Shown here: positions 1 to 12,100 of the stretch, in pieces | Position numbering within the stretch: position 1 is the first letter of the stretch | How the letters are laid out: every line of letters begins with the position of its first letter | Notes under the pieces: model-generated | What the model was told of the DNA's origin: nothing | The model's database searches: none | What the model saw: only the letters and a program-made list of their open reading frames with translations | NCBI RefSeq assembly: GCF_002042975.1 | Contig: NW_018148571.1 | Location: forward strand, 141,752-205,751 | Source: Orbicella faveolata | Taxonomy: Eukaryota; Cnidaria; Anthozoa; Scleractinia; Merulinidae | Length of the DNA stretch: 64,000 nucleotides | Reading direction: 5' to 3' | Translations under genes and position numbers: made by a program

Positions 1-1298
1 TGTGCCTTTCGGTCTTCTCTGTATAGCTTGCTTGCATTCTCTCACGCTCACAGCCCAGCTAACAATTGCCTCAAAGTCCACGTAAATAACGGCATCTTCA
101 TCTGTTTTTTGTAGTTTTGGAAGGAAAGGATGTTTTTCCCCTCTTCTGGCATCTCAATCCTTATCGGCCTGCCATTCACACCGTTGCAATATTTTTTGTG
201 ATTCACGAGAAATTCTGCTTTTGAGAAACTGGTTAAGCACAGCATACAAAAGTGCTTTGCGTTTCTGTTCTTGCTCTGATCGAACAACAAAGCGCTTACT
301 CTTTTTACGTAACAATAGTGCTGAATTTCCCGACTCGATTAACATCAGGTTTATCCACGGCACATTCTCTTCTTTTTTGCTTATATGGTGCACAATCACA
401 CAATCGTTTTCCCAGCCAAATACGTTTATTGCGAGTTTTTGGTCTTGTGTCTTGAGCTTATCTATCTGTTTTATTGGTGTTGGGAAATCGATGCCTACGT
501 AGTTAATACGGTCGTTGACCGGATATTTGCTTGGTCTTTGCGGGTTCTTTCCATCTTTTGGAGGGAATAAAGCGGCTCTGAGTGCCAACTTCAAACATTC
601 GTTACCCGTTTTTCACGTTGATTATTGCCTTCTTTTTTGCCAGTTTGGTTGGAAGAGGCAAATAGGTCCCTCTGCGAAGTGGCTGGTAGCGCACAACATT
701 CATGTACGCGATCTGTATCTTTTCAACCACCCATCCTGATCCTTTCTGAGACCAGTGCTCTATTTCTCCTTTTGCGGTTTCAATGAATTCATCGAATTTT
801 TGTTTTATCTGTTCCTCATCGTTCCTTTCGAAAACGTGCGGTTTGCCGTCTTCGAAATAGTGCTCCATTACTGTTTAACCTTTGGGTTTCTTGTCCAACC
901 AAATCGGTGATCTTTCGTTTGTTTTCTCTTGTGAACTTTAAAAGATCTTTCTTGTTTGGATTCCTTTCGGATATATCCATTCTCCACACACGGAGCCATT
1001 CTTGGAAATTGTTTTGGGATATTTGGAACCTGTCAAATAATGCGGTAAAATCAGGTTTTAACGGTTCGGGAAGGTTAATTTTTTCCTCCCTCGGTATTGG
1101 GCCGTAGGACATTTGCAGAACATTGGACGAATATCTTGCGGCAGCCATGTCGGCGTATACACTGTGCATACACTTCTCCAATAGGAAAAAAATTCTGGCA
1201 CATTTTTTGTATAGACTAGTCGAGGAGGCACATCCGCACATATTGATTATGGACATTGCTGACATTGCTGCTTCACTGGACCCCGCTATTTCGCACAA
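1..1298 (-). mobile_element. Polinton (Maverick) fossil, N-terminal part of polymerase B ORF
   Basis: Minus-strand reading frames contain stretches typical of the region upstream of the catalytic domain in cnidarian Polinton DNA polymerase B ORFs, such as EHWSQKGSGWVVEKI, NYVGIDFPTPIKQIDKL and a Cys/His cluster CMLCLTSF..HKKYCNGVNG. The element is a broken relic with several disruptions and runs off the left edge of the window. Its upstream end abuts a foldback palindrome at 1317. Family assignment rests on recalled protein similarity. Age is probably moderate, as long protein stretches are still readable. Confidence 0.75.
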
Positions 1299-1316
1299 TT
1301 TTTACTACTGTTTGCG

Positions 1317-1503
1317 TGACACACATATGTATAATGAGGGTTCTGGACACAGCAGGTAGCAAGGTACAACAACTGTCCGAAAAAGCGACCCAGCACCTTC
1401 TCCGAAGCTTTTGTCTGAGGAGAAGGTTCTGGGTGGCTTTTTCGGACGGTTGTTGTCCCCTTGCTACCCGCTGTGCCAGAACCCTCATTATACATGTGTG
1501 TCA
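1317..1503. repeat. Foldback palindrome, member 1
   Basis: The two halves are reverse complements over about 90 bp with few mismatches, around a centre near 1410. The outer ends read TGACACACAT..GTATAATGAGG on both sides. The arms contain AGCAAGG, CGTCCGAAAAAGC and ACCTTCTCC blocks. The outer 30 bp or so are shared with the palindrome at 15988-16139, but the inner arms are not. It adjoins the Polinton fragment. Confidence 0.9.
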
Positions 1504-1599
1504 GAAAAGGTGCTGGAGGACAAGCAAGACACCAAGAGCACCATGTTAGAAAGCAAATATATATTTGCCTCCTTGTATGCACCTACACTACAAAACCAA

Positions 1600-2250
1600 A
1601 GCTGATCACAGCATAGGCCGATCTGCTTACAAAATGTAGAATGGAAAGTTACTGCATTTGATGAGTATTACACTGATGGAGACATGGAGAGAAGAGAGTG
1701 CATGGTTTAACACCAAGCCAATTGTAAGTTGCTATTCAACAGCCAAATCACAAAAGGCATCATCATTGGTTCTGCTGATGTGAAGGCTCTGTATCAAAGT
1801 TTGGACATCACATTCCTCACAAACAGTGTACAGGTACTTGGATGAGTTTGAGGTTCTACTTAACATTGAACAGAACTTACACAGAATTAAGGGATATATT
1901 TGTGGGGTTGCTGTGATCGGCAATCATCACAGTTGCCGTGAAAGAGAATAGAACTAGGCACTACAACTGTGGCTACCATATGCTGAAGAGCCTGATAAGG
2001 TTGCCATCTTAAAGATGTTCATTGAAGCAATGAAATTTGTCCATCTGTTTGTCATGTAAAAACCAGAAGTATGCTGTTGACCATCAGAAAAAGGAGTCCT
2101 CGTTGGCCTAGAACCTACTGGGTCCTGGTGCAATTGTTTATGGCGTAAGTAGAACAGCCTGTTCATGAAGAAGGTTGACAGGAACGGGTTGAGATCAGAA
2201 GTATTCACGAGATATGTCAATAACCTAAATGTCACATATTACAATGTTGC
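1600..2250 (+). mobile_element. Penelope-like reverse transcriptase fossil
   Basis: Scattered plus-strand similarity to Penelope-like RTs is visible: GSADVKALYQSLDI near 1770, a GLEPTG stretch near 2100, and RYVNNLNV near 2210, where the family has a RYVDDxN active-site motif. The copy is heavily decayed with many breaks. No ends were found. Assignment is by recalled motif order. Confidence 0.55.
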
Positions 2251-2470
2251 CTTAGTCTGTAATTAATGAAAGTGAAGAACACCCTTTCCATGAAGCTTCA
2301 CGAGAACAATACTGCCACGAGAAGTGTCAAGGATCCTTCTCGACTGTAGTAGAGTTCTCATGGAAAACTTTCATTGGTCACATGAACCACACAATAATTT
2401 CCCTTTAGTTCTCTGGCTATGAACAGAAGTTAAACGGAATTTCCTGCTGAATGTTAACCTTTATGATTAG

Positions 2471-2713
2471 TACCCTGGATTCAGTATGGACGGGTCCAGG
2501 CTCAAGCCCTAGCCCAGGTCATTTTGTTGTGTTCTTGGACAAAACACTTCGTCAGTGCCTTTCTCCACCCAGGTGTACAAACGGGTACTGGTCTGTGATG
2601 GCCTAGCATCCCATCCAGGGGGAATAGAAACACTCCTAGTCACTTCATGCTATGGAAATGAGCAATAGGTGTAGGTCTGATGGGCTCCTAGGATTGGATG
2701 CAGACTTTGCCTT
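2471..2713 (+). repeat. tRNA-derived SINE, family A, diverged copy
   Basis: The copy contains a box-B-like GGCTCAAGCCC near its 5' end, a CATCCCATCCAGGGGG block and a 3' end reading TGCAGACTTTGCC. The same blocks in the same order occur, reversed, at 57613-57912 and 54826-54961. This copy is the most diverged of the three and lacks a clear box A. Confidence 0.75.
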
Positions 2714-2768
2714 CACCGACCAGTTAGTCCCAGAGAGGAAATGGGAGGTCACACACAGTGCAAACAAA

Positions 2769-2848
2769 AACTCTTACCTCGTAAGGATTAGAACCGACAA
2801 TCTTCAAATTAGATGACCAATACTCTACTAAATAATCTATAAGGCCAG
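2769..2848 (-). repeat. tRNA-like SINE head, separate family
   Basis: On the minus strand a box B (GGTTCTAATCC) follows a weak box A (TTTAGTAGAGT) at tRNA-like spacing. The acceptor stem does not pair, so this is not a usable tRNA. The body beyond box B resembles neither of the other SINE families here. Confidence 0.4.
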
Positions 2849-3047
2849 GCAGGAGCAGGTCATGTATTTGTGGCCAAAAAATAAGAGTACATTTGCAAAT
2901 ACAATATGCAAATAGCTGGGATGTCAAAGAAGAAATTAGTAAGCACTCCAGTAATGTTTTACAGAAAAATGATTTAACTTGAAATTCTTCGGCAAAAATA
3001 AATACACATAACTAATGAGGCAAATTTAGTTCAATCATGGTAATTAC

Positions 3048-3125
3048 CTCAGGTTGTTTTCAGCAAGGAGTCTTTCAAGCTGTTTATTATATTTCCTTAC
3101 TCTCTTCCACTCATCGCGGTTGGGT
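3048..3125 (-). CDS. CEP70: CEP70 exon 11 (last exon seen)
   Basis: The exon lies between TTATCTCCAG and GTAATT. It encodes PNRDEWKRVRKYNKQLERLL, then AENNL, ending in phase 2. This matches the human [21 protein letters not shown] segment. Because the exon ends with a donor and the remaining C-terminal region is absent, more exons must follow at coordinates below 1. I found none between 1 and 3047. Confidence 0.87.
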
Positions 3126-6100
3126 CTGGAGATAAGATTATGATAAAGCATTGAACAATTAGTCTCCCTACAGATCACATCCATTGTTAAGAGGCTGCCC
3201 TTGTAACAACCGACCACTCCGTTTTCTGCCAGAAACAGAATTTCTTCAAATTTTCTGTGTGAGAGAATTAGTCCACATGATAAACAAGAATAGCCATAAT
3301 TTGGCTTTTAATGCCATTTTTCAATATTTCTGGTGATGATTTTGGAGGACGGTCCAAAACCGTTAAAATCATTCTTTTTCGAGTAAATTTAGGCATTGCG
3401 CTGAAGGCGCTGAAAAATTACACTTTTACTCAAGTACAATACAATACAAATTTTCGCGAGGAACATTCTTTGGCCCCTAAAGATCTTACTAATAACTTTT
3501 CGATTTTAAAGAAATGTACAACCAAGTTTGACTTTCTTATTTTTGAAATGTTTTTTATTCATGAACTGAGACCAAGTCTCAATGTACAATCTGACTCTAT
3601 TCGTGCGAAAGTTTTTAAATAATCTTTCTCTCTCTTTTTTTTATTAATTAGTTTTACATGTTTGTTATTGTTCTAAGCACTACTTTGTAAATTCTTTTAC
3701 ATACTTTTACATATTTTTACTTCATTAATAATTTTCACACATTCTTACCTCTTTGTAGCTATATATATCTATGCAAATTTTACTTCTTACATCTTGCTTG
3801 ATAATGACCGAAGAGCGGTTGAAATGTCGCAAACTTTTACCGTTTATTTTTATTGTCAAATGTTTTAAAAAACCCTTACTGACAATAAAACCTGCAGATC
3901 ATTTTATTTCATGTTTCATCTTTTGATTAACGTTAAAATATTGGAAATCGAGCCTAAGAAACATTAATTATGATTTTTTGAAAATGCCCTACAAAGAGCC
4001 TTCAAAAAATTTAAGTGGACATGCGGCTGGTTGAAGGAGTGTTTCTCAAAAGTATAACATGATCTGGAGCCCTGACCAATATCCATGTTTAGTACTAAGG
4101 CTAGTGTGCTGGGAACAGGAAGAAAAACTTTGGGCACTAACCTTTTTGAACCACAGGAGCTCAATCAACATAGCTAAAATTCAGCCACAAAAGGGTGCAT
4201 GACACAATTTTGCACCACTTACTGTTCCGAAGTTTCCCACATCAATTTTTAAGTTTCCCGTATAAAGTAATCTTACCTTGAAGCAGATATTCTCAAAACG
4301 TGCTCTTTGCTTGGGATAAGGCATGAATAGCCTTAAATTTATCAGAGTCCTCCAAAACTGGCAATTAAAAAGCTAAAATGAGTGACTGTGGAGTAAGTTA
4401 CTGTTATCTTCTGCCTGGCCTATAAGCTGTTTCGGGTGAAATTGGGCTAAATAAGGTTTGGCCTATATGTAAAAGGACTCTCATATTTAAAAATTGGAAC
4501 CATTAATCATATAACTTACTGCCTAGCTAGAAAGGGAAATAATTTATCGGACATTTATCGCTTGTGTACTTCAGCTGTAGCGATATCTAAAGAAAATGTA
4601 GATTTCAGTCGTCTACATTGTACAACGCTAGAATGTCTGAATTGTTTTTAGCTTGTCACGGACATTCTTACTGCATTGTTAAGTCATGTTAAGTTGTAAT
4701 TGAAGTGACTGCTAGAAAAGTCCTTCTGAATTGTATGCTTTCTATCTTTGGTTTCATTTTGTTTGAAAAAGCATTTATCAAAATTTGGTGCAAGTTTACA
4801 AAGTGATGTGTCAATAGAGTTCATATTTCCAGCGAGCAAAAAACAAACAAAAGAAACTGAAGAAAGAAAAGGAATTGTTCTCTGGAATTCAATGTTTATT
4901 CTGTTACCCTGAGTTTCCGATGGTGTGGAAGAAGGCAAATAAAGTTGAAAAGGCTACTAATTTAATTCAGCTACACAACATTTTGCGATTCCGCTCAATA
5001 TAATTAAAATTATTTCATGCTGTTAGTCACAGGTCCCGTAGCAATACATGGCTTGAAAAGCCATTTTCGTTCACTTAGTTCATTAAAAAGAAAAAAAAAT
5101 GTTACGCCATAATTACCACGCCCAATACATTCTGAACTATACAGTTTGTAAACTTGTTTTCCTAACGGCGACATTCACATCCCTACGAATGTGGATAGGT
5201 TCACTACCAAATTTTTTTTTAAACAAAGGGAACTTCAAAATATCTAAGTATCTACTTCAGCATAACTTTACTGAAATTGTCTGTCTGAAACTGTTTTCGT
5301 CTCGTGAGAGGTTACACAGGCAGTAGGAATCATAGCAGACTGGATGTCTAGGACTGAGTTGGGCAGTACCCCATATGCCTTTCTTGTTCTTCCTCTTCTG
5401 CGTACACATTCTCTATCTGCACCTCTTAGTTCCCCTGCCGTCTACATGTGGCTGCCAATCTTGAGAAACCTTGCACTTGACTCTTTGTTAGCCAGTCTTT
5501 TCTTTCAAACATACGCAAACCATCTGGGCTTCTCATGGTGCTCACCAAGATGACCATCAAGGTGACTCTCAAGCTCAGTGAATTTCTTATACACCATCTG
5601 ACATCCAGGCTCAGAGCAAAAGAAGAGACCGCTGCTTTGTTCGTGATCACTTGACATAGCTTTATGGATTCGAGCCTCCTTGACTGAGAGAAAGTCTACA
5701 TCTACAAAAGATCTGTTGGACCTTGAGGCTTTATGATGATCTCTTGGTAGGGAAAATAAAGTAAATGATACTTACTGAAACCATCTACTTTATTTACCTC
5801 GAGTGTCTTTTGAGTCTCATTTACTGAGCAAACGTAGGCAACTGTGCCTTGAACAGGACATTCGGAGAATGCTGCACACATCCTTTGCAGAGAGAACGTC
5901 GTTTCGCTCACTGCAATATCGTTGCATCGTTGATTTCATCTGTCAACTTGGCGACAGGATACTTTCAAAGTATCCTGTCGCATGCATCTTTTCTGTACTG
6001 TGGCTCAGAAAAGTCATACTGTGTGACAGTAAGACCAACTTGTTTCCCAATATCTCTTACGGCCACAGTGATGTGCGCATATGATTTCAGCTCAACGTTG

Positions 6101-9100
6101 CCACTGCTAGCATTCTGTTATGACCATGGATATGTGCCAGCTAAGGCCTCGTTCTCCAAACCAATCGAACTGCTTCTCACGGTATTTCATTTGACGAACT
6201 TTCATGGCCCAGTCTATTATTAGAATAGCTGACGTGTCATCAACTGTGATCCTGTTTACCCTCTCAGGCCTGCTTTATCGAACATCTTACTTTCCACAGC
6301 AAGATGTCTGACTTTGTGAGGTCTGCAGATCTTCTCGTTGCTCTGAACTTCCTGATCCGTGTTTGTAAAGTATCCAGAATCTGCATCACGATCACATGAT
6401 TATATACCACGCCCACCAGCCTCGTCCTAAACGGAAAAATAGTGAGCCTTGACCGACCAGCCAGTAGTTGTATTGCTAAGCAACTTTGTAGAAAAACTAG
6501 TGAGACAATCTCAGATAGTGCAGACTACAATTGATAGCTCAGGCATGGTAGTCCCATAAGTACTCACCCCTGCTCGGTTAACTTCTGGTTTGTATCTACC
6601 TTGGTAGTCTGCCAGGGCTTTTCCCCTTAGCAGTGAGTACATTTCAGGGTTGTATTTTCATTCAAGGTCCGAAAATTATGTACAATTACTGTTTGTCATG
6701 ACAGCCTTTAAATTTTACTCTGGTGTTTTACGATGATTTTCGTTCATTTTAAATTCAATAATACGTTGAACAAATGTGACAATTTAGCTCTTCACGCCGA
6801 CTTTGTAACTTGATACTTTTGTTTCCCTCACAAAGGTATGTAACATGAAACTCTTGTTTTCTCCAAAACACAGGGAAGATGAGCTTGTTTTGGGGGATAA
6901 ATGAAAGAAAGTTAAATATCTGACGAAGAAATGGAAGAGAAACAATTTTGTTTTTTCTCAAAACACAAATTTTTTTATCATAGGTGAACAAGAACTAATT
7001 TACCTAACAGAGTCGTGGATTACCACTTTCTTTTTCTGTTGCCACCTTTGTTAACAATAAAACAATTCAAAATTAACACACAACAATATTGATTGATACC
7101 ACTGGGAAGCGTTTCAATGAGAAGTATTGAAGGTAAACAACGCTACTTGGCCGATATTATCCTGCATCGATGAATGAGTCTCCTCAAAGACTGATTAAAT
7201 TAATTTGCGCTTTCATTAGGTGCCAGGGAGTCTGCAGCAATATTTGAGCACTTTCCTTGTTTCTTTTGTCACAAATTTACAATTTGCAGCCACTAACTCA
7301 GGAACTTTTTGGTCTCTCTTACAGACGCAGTTAAGGCAAGAAATAAATGAGCCGCTAATGAGAAACTTCACATTTCCGTTCTTTATTTAAACCCTGACAA
7401 ACATACTATTGTAGTTTGAAAACAGCAGATGATATTTGTTGAACCGACCTGTGGATAATTCTAAAAGATACGTTTAACTTTTACACTAAAAAGGGACAAG
7501 TGGCGCTACCTAATACCTGACATTACACGACATACAAAACTGCGTGGAAACATAGTATATAACACTTACGATGCTAGAACGCATGCCTCTTACATGTTGG
7601 GTTCTACCATAAGGAAAACTACTCAACAATTGTGTGTTATCCCATATGCAATGTATCCTCCACCTAAGACACGAACGCTAACTAATCTGCGCATGGTTTA
7701 GAGCAAATTGGTTTTGTTCTTAAGAGAATAGTACCACAAGGAGAGCAAGGGGTTACTTGAAACAAATATATAGCTTTGAGATGTTTACCCGTAACTGATG
7801 TAGATAGAACACGTTTTACGTAGGGTACACGTGTACCTTTCCCAGCTCACCCCCACCATTTCCTTGTCTCTAGACTAATTAATTATTTGAAATAAATTAA
7901 TTAAACAAACATTAAAATTTACACCTTAGCACCTTAGTTACTTAGTGGCAGGCAGCCCCCAAAACCACCCCAATAGTGCATTCTGCACTAAATAATGACC
8001 AATTTTTGTTAAAGTTGTTGTTGTTGTTGCTGCTGCCGCCACTGCTGCTGTTGTTGTTGTTTTAAATTTGGTGTAATATTCAGAACAAACTATCTTTCAT
8101 TGCAGCAGGGTGCCCGGTAGTCTCTAAATGTTGCACTCCTATAGCGCCCATAGCGCACTTGTGAAATGACTCATGTGAAAATGAAGTCTGTATCAGCTTT
8201 CGGGCCTTCAAACATAAACAGTGACAACAATATGCAGTGGTTACAAAATAAAATATTCAAAGATAAAACTTACGCGAACCAACGGTTGTAGCTTCTCCAG
8301 AAGATGATTTTAACTTCCCTGACTAACTTGAAATGAATTACATGTGTTCCAGTCACCGCCATTTTCTTGCCATGATGTTTTGGATACTGGCTGGTCTTAA
8401 GGGGTTACCAGTACTTTCCCAGGGTAAAATGATGAGCTGGACAAACCGTCGCATTCTTAACCTGTTATTCTGAGAGCTCTACAAAATCTGCTTTTGATAG
8501 GATTAGATCCTTTTCACAAACATTTTCCCTTGATAGGTGGTGATTTTGAAGATGCGAGCTGATATCACCATTGCAGCTGTTTAGGGCTACACAATCTGCA
8601 AATCTACAACTACTTCCGCACGTATCACCTGTAACTTCTGAGAGGGAACACAAGCCTGCCATTGCAAACATCAAAAACAACGCAAAGTGCAAAAAATAAA
8701 TTCTTTATCTCTAGTCAAAACTGAGTAAAATACTCTCAACGTCAGCTGTCTACAATTTGCGTAAGTTAAATTGAGCACAAAGGGCCATGCAAAAATAGCA
8801 ATTCGAAAAAAAATTGAATAAAAAAAGGCAAACCTTGAAAGCCATTTCTAAAATCAAATATCAACAGTAAAATAAGTTGTTTCTCAAGCACCCAGGATTT
8901 GGCATCGCTTTTTAATGCGCAATGCAAAATAAACAAAACATGGATAAGGAGAGCTGCCAAAATAACTTTGACATTCCAGCATATCTACATCCTCTTATCT
9001 GTACAGCTGAGGCATCTTCGCGGTAAATTAATATTTATTTTTTCTTGGCACTTAATCATATAACAAACGCTTTTACTTGTTAAATATGTTGAATATGGTA

Positions 9101-12100
9101 TTTTTTCACTATTGATTAGTTAAACAAAGAACTGTATGCATAATAAATGTATGGGGTTACACGGAAATCTTGCCAACTTAAGGTTATTCATTGCCTTATA
9201 CCGAGCAAAGAGCACGTTTTGAGAATATCTGCTTCAAGGTAATATTACTTTTTGCAGGAAACTTAAAATTTTATGTGGGAAACTTAGGAACAATAAGAGG
9301 TGCAAAATTGTGTCACTTGCACGCTTTCGCAGCTGAATATTAGCTATGCTGATCGAACTCCTGTAGTTCAAAAAGGTTAGTGCCTAAAGTTTTTTTTCCT
9401 GTTCCCGGTACAGCGGAACCTTGATTACCTCGTACCTCGATTATCCGGATTTCTCGATTATCCGGACTTTTTCTCTAGTGCCAATTTTGTCGTGAATATT
9501 TATTAGCCATGATCAAGATCTGTAGCAATATTCTTTTTACAACTGCAGCATTGAAACGTGCAGTCAAAAGTGAGTTTGTTTTGTTTTTAAAGAGCAAAAG
9601 CAGTGCTCGCACGCGCCGTAACTGATGAAGAACACTCAAATGAGTTCTGATTGGCTCAGAGTTGAGTGGTTCAAGATGTACAGTACACCATATTGTTTTC
9701 CAAACGATTTGTAAAAGTGTTGTTTCACGATTAAATGTTGCTTTATTTAAACAGTTTTGTTCTTCACTAATATTCATATTTTCAATTATCCAGACTATTT
9801 CGTCTAGTCCCATCGAGTCCGGATAATCGAGGTTCGACTACACACTAGCCTTGGTACTAAACATGGATATTGGTCAGGGCACCAGATCACGTTATACTTT
9901 TGAGAAACACTCCTTTAACCAGCAGCATGTCCGCTTAAATTTTTTGAAGGCTCTTTGTAGGGCATTTTCAAAAAATCACAATTAGTTTCTAAAGCCTGAT
10001 TTCCAATATTTTAAGGTTAATCAAGGGTTTAAACATGAAATAAAACCATCTATAAGTTTTATTGTATTTGAGTTAAAGCGTAATTTTTCAGCGCCTTCAG
10101 TGCAACATCTAGATGTGACTCGGAAAAGAATGATTTTAACGGTTTTGGACTGTCCTTGAGACTCGTCGCCAGAAATATTGAAAAATAGCATTAAAAGCCA
10201 AATTATTGCTATTATTGTTTATCATGTGGACTAATTGTCTTGCACAGAAAATTTGAAGAAATTCTCTTTTCGGCTGAAAATTGAGTGCTCATTTCTTACT
10301 CGGACAGCCTTTTAAAACAGTGCTTCTAGTAGGTTGTGGAAAAGTCAAATTTCGTGGGATTTTCAGTGACAAATCAAAAAACTATTGGTAAAAAACGCCG
10401 ATTTTGCGGGAGTTTTCTGACAAATTTCCAGGAAAGCGATATGGTACCAGCAAAACTCGATAATGAAAAACAAAATCTTTGTGAAGGTCCGATTACCGCA
10501 GAAGAATGCCTCGCTGTGCTTAAAAGTTTTCAGCAAAATAAAACTCTGGGCACGGATGGTTTTATCCACTGAGTTTTATCTTCGTTTTTGGAACGTTATT
10601 TCTTGCCCTTTGATCAACTGCCTCAATCACAGTGCCTTAGTCGGTGAACTCTCCATCTCTCAGAGACAGGGAATCATCTCCTTGATCCCAAAAAAGAATA
10701 AAGATCCTTTACTGCTTAAAAACTGGCACCCTATCACTCTTTTAAATGTAGATTATAAATTAGCAACCAAATGTATCGCAAGGTGTTTACAGAAGGTTCT
10801 TCCTCACTTGATAGAGCGAGATCAGACAGGACACATCAAAGGTAGATATATCACCATAAACATCTGCGCAATTTCAGATATAATTGAACAACATGAAAAT
10901 ANNNNNNNNNNNNNNNNNNNNNNNNNNNNNNNNNNNNNNNNNNNNNNNNNNNNNNNNNNNNNNNNNNNNNNNNNNNNNNNNNNNNNNNNNNNNNNNNNNN
11001 NNNNNNNNNNNNNNNNNNNNNNNNNNNNNNNNNNNNNNNNNNNNNNNNNNNNNNNNNNNNNNNNNNCGCAAATCCTCATGTCCCCCTCCTAACCATGTGA
11101 ATTAATTAAGCCTGATAAAATAAAAGATTAGTTTCATTATACCCTGGATGGACTGCAATTTATGGACCCATTTGTGGACACAGAAACCAGAGAACAAAGT
11201 GACGGATAAATGAAATGTAATTTTGCTTTTTGCTGACCAAAGCGACAAATAAATATTAAAGCGATCTGGCTTAGCTGACCAATGTGACAAACAAATGAAA
11301 CATTTTTTTAAGATTAGCTGACTAAAAAAAACTCAGGACATACCTGTCTCTTTATGCTGTTGCTTTTGTGGGGGTTGAAAAACCTCCAACAGAGTTGTAT
11401 GCCTCTTTGCAGCAGACATCTGATGTGTAATTTATTTAAATTTTGACAAAACTCAAACTTCCGGGAAGAAAGTTGAATTTCGGAAGAAGAAATGGAAGAG
11501 GAATGATTTGCTTCATTTAACACGCAAATTTTCTTTAAAATACACACTGATATCGATTAATACAACTGAGAAGCGTTTCAATGAGAGGTATTGAAAGTAA
11601 ACAGCGCTACTTGATTGAGATTATATCTTACATCGGTGAACGAGTCCTGTCAGAGACTGATAAAAATTTATGCTTTCAGTAGATACCATGGAGTCTGCAG
11701 CAATATTTGAGCAGTTTCCTGAGTTTTTGTACAATTTGACAAGTTTTAGTGCCAGTTACTCTGGAGAGTTTCGGCTGCAGGTATGAACATTTTGCTCTCC
11801 TTGATAGAGACAATTAAAGAATGAAATAAACGCACTAGTGTAGTTTCGAAACAGCAGATGATATTTCTTGAACCAAGTTAGGCGTAATCCCAAAAGAAAC
11901 GCAGTCACAGTAGCATTCTTGTATCGTGCTAACGATGCTAGAATGCATGCGTATGACTTATTAGGGTTCTACCACATGGAAAAGGGCTCAATGTTAGTGT
12001 GTGATCTAGTATGAAATGTATTTCCCATCTGATATGTAGTTGACACTAACGCTTATTAATCTGCACATGCGTTTAGAGCAAATATTGGTTTAGTTCTAAA

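Larger units (their letters stand above)
1504..3047. other. Region between first foldback and CEP70 exon 11
   Basis: It holds the Penelope-like relic, the family A SINE and the tRNA-like head listed separately. The rest (1504-1600, 2250-2470, 2850-3047) is AT-rich sequence in which I see nothing. Confidence 0.4.

Noticed and set aside
5803-6223. Plus-strand frames of 93 and 124 codons
   Set aside because: They are antisense shadows of the decayed multicopy gene on the minus strand.
8465-8692. Small secreted Cys-rich peptide on the minus strand
   Set aside because: The frame starts on TTG. From the first ATG the hydrophobic leader is too short, and no conservation or splice structure supports it.
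9475-9813. 112-codon protein inside the pogo-like element
   Set aside because: It has no transposase motifs, and the element is of MITE type with ends only.
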